64,000 nt of DNA from Occultella aeris (GTDB lineage: Bacteria > Actinomycetota > Actinomycetes > Actinomycetales > Beutenbergiaceae): contig NZ_CACRYJ010000014.1 of assembly GCF_902703175.1 (NCBI RefSeq), positions 62,001 to 126,000 of the forward strand. The letters run 5' to 3'. Below the pieces are notes generated by a model. That model was not told where the DNA came from. It searched no databases and worked only from the letters and a program-made list of their open reading frames with translations. A program made the position numbers and the translations under genes. How positions within the stretch are numbered: position 1 is the stretch's first letter; every line of letters begins with the position of its first letter. Shown here piece by piece: positions 9,402 to 18,694 of this stretch.

Positions 9402-9875
9402 ATGGGCGCCACGAAGAACGTCCTGCGGAGAGTCGCACACACCTCGATCGACCTCGGCACCGGGTCCGTGTCGACGATCACGGGCCGGTTGCCCTACCTC
9501 GTGCTGACGCCGACCGACGACCCGGATGTGATCGCCGACCTGGCCGAGGCGCTCGGGCTGCCCGAGGCGGACCGGTTCGAGGCCGAGCGGCCGCCCGTGT
9601 TCGCACGCACGGTCAAACCCCGGTTCCGGATCGAGGCCCTGCCGGCGGAGCCGGACGCCGAGGCGCTCGCACTGACCCACGCCAAGCGCGGCCCGGTACT
9701 GACATGGCCGGCGGACCTGCGCACCCTCATGGAGGTGACCCGCGGCGGGCAGGCGTTGCTCCTGCTCGGGGTGACGGCGCGTGAGCACGACGAGCCGTTG
9801 CACGACTACCTCGCGCGCACCCCGGTGCACTCGGGGTGGATCGACGTGGTCCGCGACCGGGTCACGACCGGCTGA
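9402..9875 (+). CDS. Hypothetical protein, 157 residues
   Basis: This is a soluble, fairly acidic protein with no signal peptide or membrane segment. GGAAGGGG lies about 11 bases before the ATG. It contains a motif-poor alpha/beta pattern (VLTPTDDPDVIADLAEALG; RTLMEVTRGGQALLLLGVT). I do not recognise the family. It lies on the same strand between the sigma factor and a UBP-finger protein, with a 54-base gap before it. Codon use matches its neighbours, so it is likely a real gene. Confidence 0.6.
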   Translation: MGATKNVLRRVAHTSIDLGTGSVSTITGRLPYLVLTPTDDPDVIADLAEALGLPEADRFEAERPPVFARTVKPRFRIEALPAEPDAEALALTHAKRGPVLTWPADLRTLMEVTRGGQALLLLGVTAREHDEPLHDYLARTPVHSGWIDVVRDRVTTG

Positions 9876-9907
9876 TCCGCACCGGCATTTCCAGGAGAGG
9901 CACACCA

Positions 9908-10258
9908 ATGACCGAGGACACCTACATCGACACCGGGGCCGCCCCGAGCGGGTCCGGCTGCGTCGAGTGCGACACGGTCGACGGCTGGTGGGTGCACCTG
10001 CGCCGATGCGCAGCCTGCGGCCACATCGGCTGCTGCGACACCTCCCCCGGCCAGCACGCCACCGGCCACTTCCGCGAGACCGGGCACGAACTGATGCGCT
10101 CGTTCGAGCCGGGCGAGGACTGGTACTGGAACTTCCGCACCGGGTCCACGGTCACCGGTCCGGAACTGGCCCCACCGAACTCGCACCCGGTCGACCAGCC
10201 GACGCCCGGGCCGGCCGGCCGCGTCCCAGCGGACTGGCGCGATCACATACACCGCTGA
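9908..10258 (+). CDS. UBP-type zinc finger domain protein
   Basis: The 116-residue protein carries the Cys/His pattern of a UBP-type zinc finger: CVECDTVDGWWVHLRRCAACG, then CC and the two histidine positions QHATGHF and TGH. Bacterial stand-alone versions of this domain are common in Actinobacteria and of unknown role. The ATG at 9908 follows AGGAG with suitable spacing, so I prefer it to an in-frame start at 9836 that would overlap the upstream gene. The C-terminal 30 residues are Pro-rich. Zinc binding is inferred from the pattern. Confidence 0.82.
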   Translation: MTEDTYIDTGAAPSGSGCVECDTVDGWWVHLRRCAACGHIGCCDTSPGQHATGHFRETGHELMRSFEPGEDWYWNFRTGSTVTGPELAPPNSHPVDQPTPGPAGRVPADWRDHIHR

Positions 10259-10283
10259 TCCGATCCCGCACCGTGCGCCCGGG

Positions 10284-10661
10284 TCAGTGCTCGTCGGCGA
10301 CGCAGAACTCGTTTCCCTCCGGATCCCCCAGTACCGTCCAGCCGTCCTGCTGCGCCACCACGCGCGCGCCGAGGTCCACGAGCCGGACCACCTCGGCGCT
10401 CCGGTCGCTCGCGGACAGATCGACGTGCACCCGGTTCTTGACCGTCTTGGCCTCCGGGACCTGTTGGAGGAACAGCGTGGGACCCGGTCCGTCGACCGCC
10501 ACGGTCGGGTCGGTCTCGGGCGTGAGCCCGAGGCCCGCGAGCCGGGCCACCTCGGCGTCGTCGTACGCGCGCACCTCGTAGCCGTCCAGGGCCGCGGCCC
10601 AGAACCGGGCCAGCGCCGGCGCGTCCCGGCAGTCGATGACGATCTCCCGCAGCGTGGCCAC
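10284..10661 (-). CDS. VOC/glyoxalase-like family protein
   Basis: This 125-residue protein is a single-unit vicinal-oxygen-chelate fold of the bacterial glyoxalase_6 type: it starts MATLREIVIDCRDAPALARF and ends with WTVLGDPEGNEFCVADE, the typical DPEGNEFC metal-site strand. The start is GTG, preceded by GGAGGAAG. Such proteins usually form dimers and act as small-molecule-binding or resistance proteins; no substrate can be deduced. It stands convergent to the UBP-finger gene, with 25 bases between the stop codons. Confidence 0.85.
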   Translation of the reverse strand: MATLREIVIDCRDAPALARFWAAALDGYEVRAYDDAEVARLAGLGLTPETDPTVAVDGPGPTLFLQQVPEAKTVKNRVHVDLSASDRSAEVVRLVDLGARVVAQQDGWTVLGDPEGNEFCVADEH

Positions 10662-10708
10662 GGCTTCCTCCCTCGGTCACCGACCCGGGTGAGCCCACCC
10701 GGGTCTGC

Positions 10709-13258
10709 TCACCCGCTGAACGTATGCTCCCCCGCGCCCACCTTGACCGCACCCCGCTTCATCCCGGGCGGGTACACCCGTGCCACCACGCCGGGTGGGA
10801 CGCTCACGTCGAGGCGCACCACGCCGTCGGGCTGCTTCTGCCATGAGACAGCGATCTCGCCGTATGGACTCAGGTGCCGCGCACCGGCGTGGGTCAGCGG
10901 TCCCTCGGTGAGCGGGTCGACCTCGACCTCCCGGTAACCGGGAGCGATCGCGACGAGTCCGGCCACCCGGCGGTGCAGGAAGTTCGCGACCGCCCCGAGC
11001 GCGTAGTGGTTGAACGACGTCATCTCGCCGAGGTTGATGGAGCCGTCCGGCAGCATCGAGTCCCACCGCTCCCAGATCGTGGTGGCGCCCATCGTCACCG
11101 GGTAGAGCCAGGACGGGTTCTGCGTCTGCAGGAGCATCGCGTAGGCCAGTCCGGTGTGCCCGGCGATCACCAGCGCGTCCAGGATCAGCGGTGTTCCGAC
11201 GAACCCGGTCGCGACGGTGGCGTCCGCCTCCCGGACCAGGGCCGCCAGCCGCTCCCCGGCCCCCTCGACCTGCTCGCCGCTGCCGAGCAGCGCCCAGCAC
11301 AGGGCAAGCGCGTACACGGTCTGGCAGTCCGAGGTGACCCGGCCGTCCGGTGCCACGTACGCGTTCTGGAACGCCGCCCGGGCCGTGTCCGCCAGGTCCT
11401 CGTACTCCTCGGCCAGGGCGCCCTGGCCGAGCGCCCGGGCGGCCCACGCGACCATCTCGGTGGAGCGCACCAGGTACGCCTGCTGGATCACGTGCGGGTC
11501 GGCCTGGGCGGCCGCGGCATCATCCGGCGGGGCCGTGGGGTCGAGCCAGTCGCCGTACTGGAACCCGGTGCGCCAGAGCGCGGCGTCATCGACCTCGGCC
11601 CAGAGCCGGTCGACCCAGGCACGCATGGAGGGCAGCTGCCGCCGGAGCAGGTCCAGATCCCCGTACCGCCGGTACAGCACCCATGGCACCATGGTCGCCG
11701 CGTCCCCCCAGGCGGTGGCGATGACGTTGTCGTCGCGGAGCACGTCCGGGACGACGACCGGCACCCCACCGTCGGGCCGCTGGTCAGCGGCGAGGTCGCG
11801 GAGCCAGGATGACAGGAACCCGTCCACGTCGAACAGGAACGCGGCGGTGCGCGCGAAGACCTGGATGTCCCCGGTCCAGCCGAGCCGCTCGTCACGCTGC
11901 GGGCAGTCGGTGGGGACGTCCAGGAAGTTGCCGCGGGTGCCCCACACCACGTTCTCGTGGAGCTGCTCGAGCATCGGTTCGGAGCAGGTGAACCAGCCGG
12001 TGCGGGTCAGCTGCGAGCCCACGACGGCGGCGCTGACGTCCTCGAGCCGGAGCTCGTCGACGCCCGTGATCTCGGCGTAGCGGAAGCCGTGGAAGGTCAG
12101 CTGCGGTGCGAGCTCGGTCTCCTCCGGGCCGGCGAGGTCGTAGGTGTCCGTCGCCTCCGCCTTCCGCAATGGCCGGGTGCCGAGTTCCCCGTGTTCGAGG
12201 ACCTCGGCGTGCCGGACGGTGATGCGGTCCCCGGTGGCGTGGCCGCGGACGGTGAGGTTGACCCAGCCGACGAGGTTCTGGCCGAAGTCGACGATCTGCT
12301 TGCCTGTCGGGCTGCGGACGATGTCGACGGCCGGCACCACCTGGGTGATCCGTACCGGCGGGCCCTCGGGCGCGACCAGGATCCGCGGGTCCACGTCGAG
12401 CTCGTCGACCTCGTCGGCCGCACCGAGCACCCCACGCAGGCGCAGGTCCGTGTGCTGGCCGCCGTACAGGTCGTCGGCGAGCACGTGCGAGGAGTGGGCC
12501 CGCCAGCTGCCGTCGGTGCCGACGGTCTCGACTCGGCCGTCGGCGTAGCGCAGCTCGACCTGGGCGAGCAGGGCCAGCCGGTCCCCGTACAGGTCGCGGC
12601 GCATGTCCCAGGTGAGCGCACCGCGGTACCACCCGTTGCCGAGGAGCGCGTCGATGTCGTTGCTGCCCTCACGCAGGAGGTCGGTGACGTCATAGCCGTG
12701 GAAGCGCAGCCGTTTGTGGTAACTCGTCCAGCCCGGTGTGAGCTCGTCGGCGCCGACCCGGACGCCGTTGATCCGGGCCCGGACCACACCGAGCGCCGAG
12801 AGCAGCAGCCGCGCTCCGACGAGCCCCGGTCCCACGGCCACGGTGCCGGCCAGGATCGGGGCCGGGTCACCGAGGCCGGCCAGCTGCCGCGGAGAGATGA
12901 ACCGAGCCACCCAGTCCTCGGGCGCGAGGGGCGCGACGTGGAAGGTGAGCGATTCGCTCCAGGGCGACCACCCGCCGTCGCCATGGCTGGTGCGCACGCG
13001 CACCGAGCCGACCTCACCGGCGGCGAGCGGCTCGTGCGGCCACGCGACCGCGACCTGTTCGGCACCGCCGGCGCCGGTCACCGCGACCGTCACCGGGGCA
13101 GCCGAGCCCCGCACGAGTTCCACCTCGTAGCCGTCCTGCGGCCCGGTGCCGGCCGCGTGACGCCACCCCACGCGGGGTGTTGGGGTGCCCAGGCACCCGG
13201 CCTGCTCGGTTCGCTCGAGGCGGAGGTCCAGGGGCGCTGACTGGTCGGGGCCGGGCAC
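10709..13258 (-). CDS. Alpha-L-rhamnosidase, GH78
   Basis: The 849-residue enzyme should release terminal alpha-L-rhamnose from oligosaccharides or glycosides. The order of domains is the usual one: an N-terminal Ig-like domain (PTPRVGWR), a rhamnosidase N domain (GVRVGADELTPGWTSYHKRL), a concanavalin-like part, an (alpha/alpha)6 catalytic barrel and a C-terminal beta domain. The catalytic region DCPQRDERLGWTGD (about residue 451) holds the general acid, and TTIWERWDS (about 724) the second glutamate. No signal peptide is seen, so it is cytoplasmic. I chose the GTG at 13258, which follows GGAGG by 12 bases; the frame is open to 13501, but that would overlap the upstream ABC gene. No rhamnose uptake gene is adjacent. 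Confidence 0.93.
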   Translation of the reverse strand: MPGPDQSAPLDLRLERTEQAGCLGTPTPRVGWRHAAGTGPQDGYEVELVRGSAAPVTVAVTGAGGAEQVAVAWPHEPLAAGEVGSVRVRTSHGDGGWSPWSESLTFHVAPLAPEDWVARFISPRQLAGLGDPAPILAGTVAVGPGLVGARLLLSALGVVRARINGVRVGADELTPGWTSYHKRLRFHGYDVTDLLREGSNDIDALLGNGWYRGALTWDMRRDLYGDRLALLAQVELRYADGRVETVGTDGSWRAHSSHVLADDLYGGQHTDLRLRGVLGAADEVDELDVDPRILVAPEGPPVRITQVVPAVDIVRSPTGKQIVDFGQNLVGWVNLTVRGHATGDRITVRHAEVLEHGELGTRPLRKAEATDTYDLAGPEETELAPQLTFHGFRYAEITGVDELRLEDVSAAVVGSQLTRTGWFTCSEPMLEQLHENVVWGTRGNFLDVPTDCPQRDERLGWTGDIQVFARTAAFLFDVDGFLSSWLRDLAADQRPDGGVPVVVPDVLRDDNVIATAWGDAATMVPWVLYRRYGDLDLLRRQLPSMRAWVDRLWAEVDDAALWRTGFQYGDWLDPTAPPDDAAAAQADPHVIQQAYLVRSTEMVAWAARALGQGALAEEYEDLADTARAAFQNAYVAPDGRVTSDCQTVYALALCWALLGSGEQVEGAGERLAALVREADATVATGFVGTPLILDALVIAGHTGLAYAMLLQTQNPSWLYPVTMGATTIWERWDSMLPDGSINLGEMTSFNHYALGAVANFLHRRVAGLVAIAPGYREVEVDPLTEGPLTHAGARHLSPYGEIAVSWQKQPDGVVRLDVSVPPGVVARVYPPGMKRGAVKVGAGEHTFSG

Positions 13259-13391
13259 GGTGATGAGAAACCTCCGGGAAGTGTCGCCGGCCTGACGGCC
13301 GACGGATGGGGATGCCCCCTCCTGCCACCACTGACCGTACACGTCACGGCCGAGAACACACGCGTCGATTTTCCGCGCGCCGCAGCCGCGG

Positions 13392-15287
13392 TCAGGATCG
13401 GGCCGGCACCGCGGCGTCCCCCTCCCGACCACCCGCGAACTGGGTGCGGTACAGCTGCGCGTACCGGCCGCCGTCGGCGAGTAGTTCGGCGTGCGTGCCA
13501 CGCTCGACGATCCGGCCGGACTCGACCACGAGGATCTGGTCGGCGCCGACCACCGTCGAGAGCCGGTGCGCGATCACGAGCGCGGTCCTGCCCTCCAGAG
13601 CTGCCCCGAGGGCGGCGCTGACGTCGGCCTCGGACGTGGCGTCCAGGCTCGAGGTCGCCTCGTCCAGGATCACCACCCGTGGCCGGGCGAGCAGCAGCCG
13701 GGCGATCGTCAGCCGCTGCCGCTCGCCGCCGGAGAAGCGGTAGCCGCGTTCACCGATCACGGTCTCGAGCCCGTCCGGAAGGCTGGTCACCAGGTCCGCC
13801 AGCCGGGCCCGCTCGAGCGCCTGCCACAGGTCGGCGTCAGTGGCCTCCGGCGCCGCGTAGCGCAGATTCTCCGCGACCGAGGCGTGGAACAGGTGCCCGT
13901 CCTGGGTGACCATCCCGAGCGCGCCGCGCAGGTCCGCGAAGGCGAGGTCCCGCACGTCCACGCCGCCGAGCCGGACCGCGCCGGAGTCGACGTCGTAGAG
14001 CCGCGGCAGCAGCGAGGCGATGGTCGACTTCCCGCTGCCGGAGGACCCGACGAGGGCCACCACCTGCCCGGGCTCAGCCCGGAACGAGATCCCGTGGAGC
14101 ACCTCGACGCCGCCGCGGCGGTCCAGGGTGGCGACCTCCTCCAGGGAGGCCAGGGACACCTTGTCCGGGCTCGGGTACGCGAACCGTACGTCGTCGAACT
14201 CGACGGCCAGTGGCCCGACCGGCAGCGGTGCGGGCTCGGCGGGCTCCTCGATCAGCGGCGGCAGGTCGAGCACCTCGAAGACCCGCTCGAAGCTGACCAG
14301 CGCCGTCATCGCATCGACCCGGGCACTCGCCAACGCGGTCAGCGGCCCGTACAGCTGGCCGAGCAGCAGGGCAAGCGTGACCACGGTGCCGGCCTCGAGG
14401 GATCCTGCGACAGCCATCCAGCCGCCGAGCCCGTAGACGAGGGCGAGCGCGAGCGCGGAGACGAGGGTCAGCGCGAGCATGAACACGCCCTGTCCCATCG
14501 CCGTGCGGACCCCGATCGTGGCGACCCGCCCGGCCCGGGCGCCGAACTCCGCCTCCTCCGCCTCGGGTCGGCCGAACAGTTTCACCAGGGTGGCTCCGGG
14601 GGCGGAGAACCGCTCGGTCATCTGGGTGGTCATCGAGGAGTTCAGGTTCGCCCGTTCCTTCTCGAGCTGCGCCAGCCGCCCGCCCATCCGCCGGGCCGGG
14701 ATCAGGAAGATCGGGAGCAGCACCAGCGCGAGCAGGGTGATCTGCCAGGACAGCCGCAGCATCACGGCGAGCGTGAGGATCAGGGCGATCACGTTCGTGA
14801 CCACACCGGAGAGCGTGAACGTGAACGCCCGCTGGGCACCGATCACGTCATTGTTGAGCCGGCTCACCAGCGCACCGGTGCGGGTGCGGGTGAAGAAGGC
14901 GATCGGCATCCGCTGCACGTGCGAGTACACGGCCCGGCGTAGGTCAAGGATCAGCCCCTCGCCGATCGTCGACGACAGCCAGCGGGAGACCAGGCCCACC
15001 GCCGCGCTCACCAGCGCCACTCCGGCGATCGCGACGGCCAGCAGCACCACGGTGCCCGCCGGGCCGTCCGCGATGATGGCGTCGACCACCCGCCCGGCGA
15101 GGACGGGCGTCATGACCGTCAGGACCGCGCCGACCACCGACAGCGCGATGAAGCCGATCAGCTTGCGCTTGTGGGGGCGGGCGAAGCCACCGATCCGGCC
15201 GAGCGTCGCACGGGTGAAGGTTCGCTTGGGCTGGTCCGTGCGCATCGCCGACTCGAGCGCGCGCCAGTGGCTGAAGTTCATGCTCAT
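13392..15287 (-). CDS. ABC transporter, fused permease and ATPase, multidrug type
   Basis: This is a 631-residue half-transporter. Six membrane segments occupy about residues 35-340 and the nucleotide-binding domain follows: Walker A GSSGSGKST (about 410), signature FSGGERQRL (about 517), Walker B VVILDEATSSLD (about 539) and the H-loop AHRLSTV. It resembles the homodimeric exporters of actinobacteria whose N terminus reads SHWRALESAMRTDQPKR. ATG at 15287 or 15281 fits that N terminus better than the upstream GTG. It is not linked to a partner gene, so a homodimer is likely. The substrate is unknown. Confidence 0.9.
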   Translation of the reverse strand: MSMNFSHWRALESAMRTDQPKRTFTRATLGRIGGFARPHKRKLIGFIALSVVGAVLTVMTPVLAGRVVDAIIADGPAGTVVLLAVAIAGVALVSAAVGLVSRWLSSTIGEGLILDLRRAVYSHVQRMPIAFFTRTRTGALVSRLNNDVIGAQRAFTFTLSGVVTNVIALILTLAVMLRLSWQITLLALVLLPIFLIPARRMGGRLAQLEKERANLNSSMTTQMTERFSAPGATLVKLFGRPEAEEAEFGARAGRVATIGVRTAMGQGVFMLALTLVSALALALVYGLGGWMAVAGSLEAGTVVTLALLLGQLYGPLTALASARVDAMTALVSFERVFEVLDLPPLIEEPAEPAPLPVGPLAVEFDDVRFAYPSPDKVSLASLEEVATLDRRGGVEVLHGISFRAEPGQVVALVGSSGSGKSTIASLLPRLYDVDSGAVRLGGVDVRDLAFADLRGALGMVTQDGHLFHASVAENLRYAAPEATDADLWQALERARLADLVTSLPDGLETVIGERGYRFSGGERQRLTIARLLLARPRVVILDEATSSLDATSEADVSAALGAALEGRTALVIAHRLSTVVGADQILVVESGRIVERGTHAELLADGGRYAQLYRTQFAGGREGDAAVPARS

Positions 15288-15353
15288 CCCCAGAGCATGC
15301 GACCTCAACCGCCGTTCAGGTCAACCGTTCCGCCGCCGGCGAACGCCGGCTCG

Positions 15354-16715
15354 TCAGTCGAAGTCGAAGTCGAAGTCGTCCATACCGTCCAGGAGGCCGC
15401 CGAGCACCATCCCGCCGATGACACCACCCAGCAGCCCTCCGGCCCCGGACCCGCCGCGCCGGCCGCCGCGGCCGGGACCACCCCAGTCGTCGCCCCAGCC
15501 AGAACCACGGTCGCCCCAGCCCGCCCGCTGCTCGTGCTCGCGCATCTGCGCCACCTCGAGGTCGCGTCGTGCGATCGCTGCCGCGTCCGCGGCGAGGTCC
15601 GCTGCCTGCCTGGCCTGGGCAAGGGCAGCCGGCGGATCCTCGACGAGCCCGACGCCGCCGAGCAGTCGTTCCGCCTGGGCGAGCCGGGTCCTGGAATCCG
15701 GACCGATGAATCCGGGGTAGTCGGCGATGAGGGTGCGCGCCAGGGCGATCTGACGGTCGGCGTCGGCGTGCGCCGCCTCCAGATGAGCGCGCCGCCGCTC
15801 CCTCTCGGGCCGGTTCCGGCGTTCCTGGACGAGCCGGTCCAGCGACTCGTTGGAGGCGCGGAGCCGACTCAGTGTGGTGAACGGGTCGCGCGATGCCTCG
15901 CCGGTCGCGGCGGCCGTCACGGCCGCGTCGAGCGCGGCCGCGGCCGCCTCGACCTCTGGGTCCCCAGACGCCGCGAGCAGGTGCCGGGCCTCGGCGAGGT
16001 CCGAGCGCGAGTCCGCCAGCACGGCAGTCAGGATGGACTCGGCGTGGACCGCCTCCACCTCGTAGTCCGTGACGGCGTCGAGCAGTTCGTCAGCGCGCCG
16101 GACGCTGTCGGAAGCGACCCGGATCGCCTTGGTCGCCTCCTCGCCGCGGCCGGCCGTGTGCCGACGTTCGGCGAGACCCACACTGCGCTCGGTGAACTGC
16201 AGGAGCGCCTCCGCCTGGTCGGGGTTGTTCGCGACGGCGACGATCGCCTCCTCGCTGTAGCGGGTCGAGAGGGTCGCGAGTGCGGCGCGTGCCTCCGCGA
16301 CCCGGCTCGCGACGTCCACCGACTCTGCCCGCAGCCGCGCGATGGCGGTCGGCGCGTCGCGCAGGGCAGCTCGGCGGGTGGCGAACGCCGAGGCGGGGGC
16401 GCGGACGAGCCGGTCCACCTCCGCGGTCGTGGCCAGTACCCCGGCCTCGAGCTGCTGACGTTGCTGGGGTGTCTCCGGCTCGTCGTCCAGCAGCAGGCCG
16501 TTGAGTCGGAACGCTTCCCGCAGCTGCGTGCGCGCCTGGGTGAGCGCCGCCGCGAGCTCGCGCGTGTCGACCTCGCCGAACTCCGCCGTCGCGTAGCCGA
16601 GTTCGTCGTTGCCACGCCGCACGGTCTCGTCGGCCCGGACGAGCGCCTCGGCGACCTCGGGGGTGACCTCCGGCGCTGGGCTCGGCTTCTGACGTCCGAA
16701 GATTCCGCCGAACAT
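15354..16715 (-). CDS. Coiled-coil protein resembling the C-terminal region of actinobacterial TPM proteins
   Basis: The 453-residue protein is almost entirely helical, with long Ala/Glu/Arg heptad-like stretches (VDTRELAAALTQARTQLREA, then LDDEPETPQQRQQLEAG). It ends in a glycine-rich hydrophobic segment (GGLLGGVIGGMVLGGLLDG) and an acidic DDFDFDFD tail. This looks like the coiled-coil and Gly-rich tail that in many actinobacteria follows an N-terminal TPM domain, but no TPM domain is present. The first residues MFGGIFGRQ show no signal peptide. The ATG at 16715 follows GAGGAG by 4 bases. Its function is unknown; the resemblance is from memory of the family and needs a profile search. Confidence 0.65.
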   Translation of the reverse strand: MFGGIFGRQKPSPAPEVTPEVAEALVRADETVRRGNDELGYATAEFGEVDTRELAAALTQARTQLREAFRLNGLLLDDEPETPQQRQQLEAGVLATTAEVDRLVRAPASAFATRRAALRDAPTAIARLRAESVDVASRVAEARAALATLSTRYSEEAIVAVANNPDQAEALLQFTERSVGLAERRHTAGRGEEATKAIRVASDSVRRADELLDAVTDYEVEAVHAESILTAVLADSRSDLAEARHLLAASGDPEVEAAAAALDAAVTAAATGEASRDPFTTLSRLRASNESLDRLVQERRNRPERERRRAHLEAAHADADRQIALARTLIADYPGFIGPDSRTRLAQAERLLGGVGLVEDPPAALAQARQAADLAADAAAIARRDLEVAQMREHEQRAGWGDRGSGWGDDWGGPGRGGRRGGSGAGGLLGGVIGGMVLGGLLDGMDDFDFDFD

Positions 16716-16813
16716 CGGGCTCCTCACGTGGGTGGACTCCCATTATGCGGGTTGCGCCTGGAACAACACCCACCGCGGGCGGGACACATCCGCCTCCTCG
16801 TCAACAGCCCGAG

Positions 16814-18694
16814 TCACTGCGCAGCCAGTCGCGCGAACGCGCCGCCCGCGCGGATCAGGTCGACGTAGGTGCCCGTCTCCACCACGCGTCCCTCCTCGAG
16901 CACGACGATCAGGTCTGCTGCCCGCGCGGTGGCGAGCCGGTGCGTGATCAGCACGACGGTCCCGCCTGCGGCGCCGCGGAGCCGGTCGATGATGCCCTCC
17001 TGGGTGAGCGCGTCCTGGTGCGAGGTCGCCTCGTCCAGGACCAGGACCGGGCTGCGCCGCAGCAGCGCCCTGGCCAGCGCGAGTCGCTGGGCCTGTCCGC
17101 CGGAGAGCCGCTGGCCGTGTTCGCCGAGGCGCGTCGCCAGGCCGTCCGGCATCGCGTCCAGGTCCGTCGTCAGGCCCGCCGCGGCGCAGGCGGCGGCGAG
17201 CTGCTCGGCGCTCGCGTCCGGGCGGCCGAGGACAAGGTTCTCGCGGATGGTGCCGGCCAGCAGCACCGGCCGCTGCTCGAAGACCGTGACCTCCCGCCAC
17301 AGGTCCGCGAGCGCGAGGTCGCTCAGGTCGACGCCGTCCAGGCGGACCGCGCCGACGTCGGGGTCCCAGACCCGCGTAAGGAGCCGGGCAAGGGTGGACT
17401 TCCCGGATCCGGTGGCGCCGACGACGGCCACGAACGACCCGGCCGGCACGTGCAGGTCCACGTCCCGTAGCGCGGGATCCGGCCGGCTCGGGTAGGCAAA
17501 GGTCACGTTCTCGAGGTCGAGCGTTCCGCGTACCCGCCCGACGGCGTGGGGCCGGGCCGGGTCGGCGACGGCGGGTGACGTCGTGGTCAGCTCGCGCAGC
17601 CTGCGGGCACTGGCCAGCGCGGCAGGCAAGGATCGTGCGAACGCCTCCACGGAGCCGAGCGCCGGGGCGATCGCAGGGACGAGTGCGATCGTCAGCAGGA
17701 GCGCTGGCAGTGCCGCCCACCCCGCCGCTGCCGCCCCGAGGGAGCCCGCGGGGATGTCGGTGGCGTCCGCGACGCCGAACGCCCCTTCGGGCCCGAATGC
17801 CGCGAGCGCTAGGAGCGCGATCGTGGTCATGGCCTGCCACGCGAGGGTCATCGCCGCACGTCGCCCGAGCACGCCCGCGGTGCCGCGCATCGCCGCCGCG
17901 ACCGCGCGACCGTGGGCGTCGACCACCCCGGCCCGGTGCTCCACCGCGTCGAAGGAGAGGATCTCGGTGTGCCCACGCAGGTCGTCGCTGACCTCCTGGG
18001 CGAGCACGGTACGGCGGTCGACCACCTCGCGCGCGGCCCGACGTGCCCGCCCGGCCCCCACGACGGGTACCGCGATCGCACCGACCCCGACGCCGACGAG
18101 TAGGACGAGAGCGGGCAGTGGGCCGGCGACCACCGCGGCCACGGCCACCCCGGCGAGCGGCATCCACACCGCCGTCACGACCGGGGCGATCGTGTGGGCG
18201 TAGAACACCTCCAGGCGGTCGATGTCCCGGGTCGCCGCGGACATCAGCCGGCCGGTGCCGTGGGTGTCGGTGATCGCCGGGGCGAGCGGCACGAGCCGGT
18301 CGAAGAGTTCGGTGCGCATGCGGCCGAGCAGCCGGAATGCGGCGATGTGGCCGGTGAGCTGCTCGAGGTAGCGGCACAGCGCCTTGACGAACGCGGCGCC
18401 CACCATGAGCGCGACGGTGACGGCGACGAGCGGGCCGGGCTCGGCGACCCCGACGGCCAGCCGACCGAGGTTCCAGGCCGGCACCAGGAGCAGTGCGGCG
18501 CCCGCGGCGTGGCCGATCATCCGCGCGATGACCGAGGTTCCGAGCAGGCCGGCGGCTGGCCGCGCACCGCGCAGCAACTCCAGCACCACGGCCGGCGTCG
18601 ACGCGTGCTCACCGTCACGCTCCGGCGCGTGGGCCGGGCCGGCGCCGTCCGCCGTCGCTGCCGCGGGCAGGTTCCCGAGGTGTCCGGCGCTCAT
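16814..18694 (-). CDS. ABC half-transporter, CydC/IrtB-like, second of a pair
   Basis: This 626-residue fused permease-ATPase has membrane segments at about residues 30-330, then Walker A GATGSGKST (about 423), signature LSGGQAQRL (about 530), Walker B VLVLDEATSHQD (about 549) and the H-loop THRLATA. Its ATG at 18694 overlaps the stop of the upstream half-transporter by 4 bases (ATGA), which fixes the start and shows translational coupling. The two proteins should form a heterodimer. By fold they resemble CydDC, but the setting after an iron-type binding-protein system and the absence of cytochrome bd genes make siderophore/heme handling (as for IrtAB) the better guess. Confidence 0.85.
   Translation of the reverse strand: MSAGHLGNLPAAATADGAGPAHAPERDGEHASTPAVVLELLRGARPAAGLLGTSVIARMIGHAAGAALLLVPAWNLGRLAVGVAEPGPLVAVTVALMVGAAFVKALCRYLEQLTGHIAAFRLLGRMRTELFDRLVPLAPAITDTHGTGRLMSAATRDIDRLEVFYAHTIAPVVTAVWMPLAGVAVAAVVAGPLPALVLLVGVGVGAIAVPVVGAGRARRAAREVVDRRTVLAQEVSDDLRGHTEILSFDAVEHRAGVVDAHGRAVAAAMRGTAGVLGRRAAMTLAWQAMTTIALLALAAFGPEGAFGVADATDIPAGSLGAAAAGWAALPALLLTIALVPAIAPALGSVEAFARSLPAALASARRLRELTTTSPAVADPARPHAVGRVRGTLDLENVTFAYPSRPDPALRDVDLHVPAGSFVAVVGATGSGKSTLARLLTRVWDPDVGAVRLDGVDLSDLALADLWREVTVFEQRPVLLAGTIRENLVLGRPDASAEQLAAACAAAGLTTDLDAMPDGLATRLGEHGQRLSGGQAQRLALARALLRRSPVLVLDEATSHQDALTQEGIIDRLRGAAGGTVVLITHRLATARAADLIVVLEEGRVVETGTYVDLIRAGGAFARLAAQ

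Noticed and set aside
13258-13501. Longer N terminus of the rhamnosidase
   Set aside because: It overlaps the upstream ABC gene by 110 bases and codes for unlikely Arg/Cys-rich sequence; the GTG at 13258 has a GGAGG upstream.
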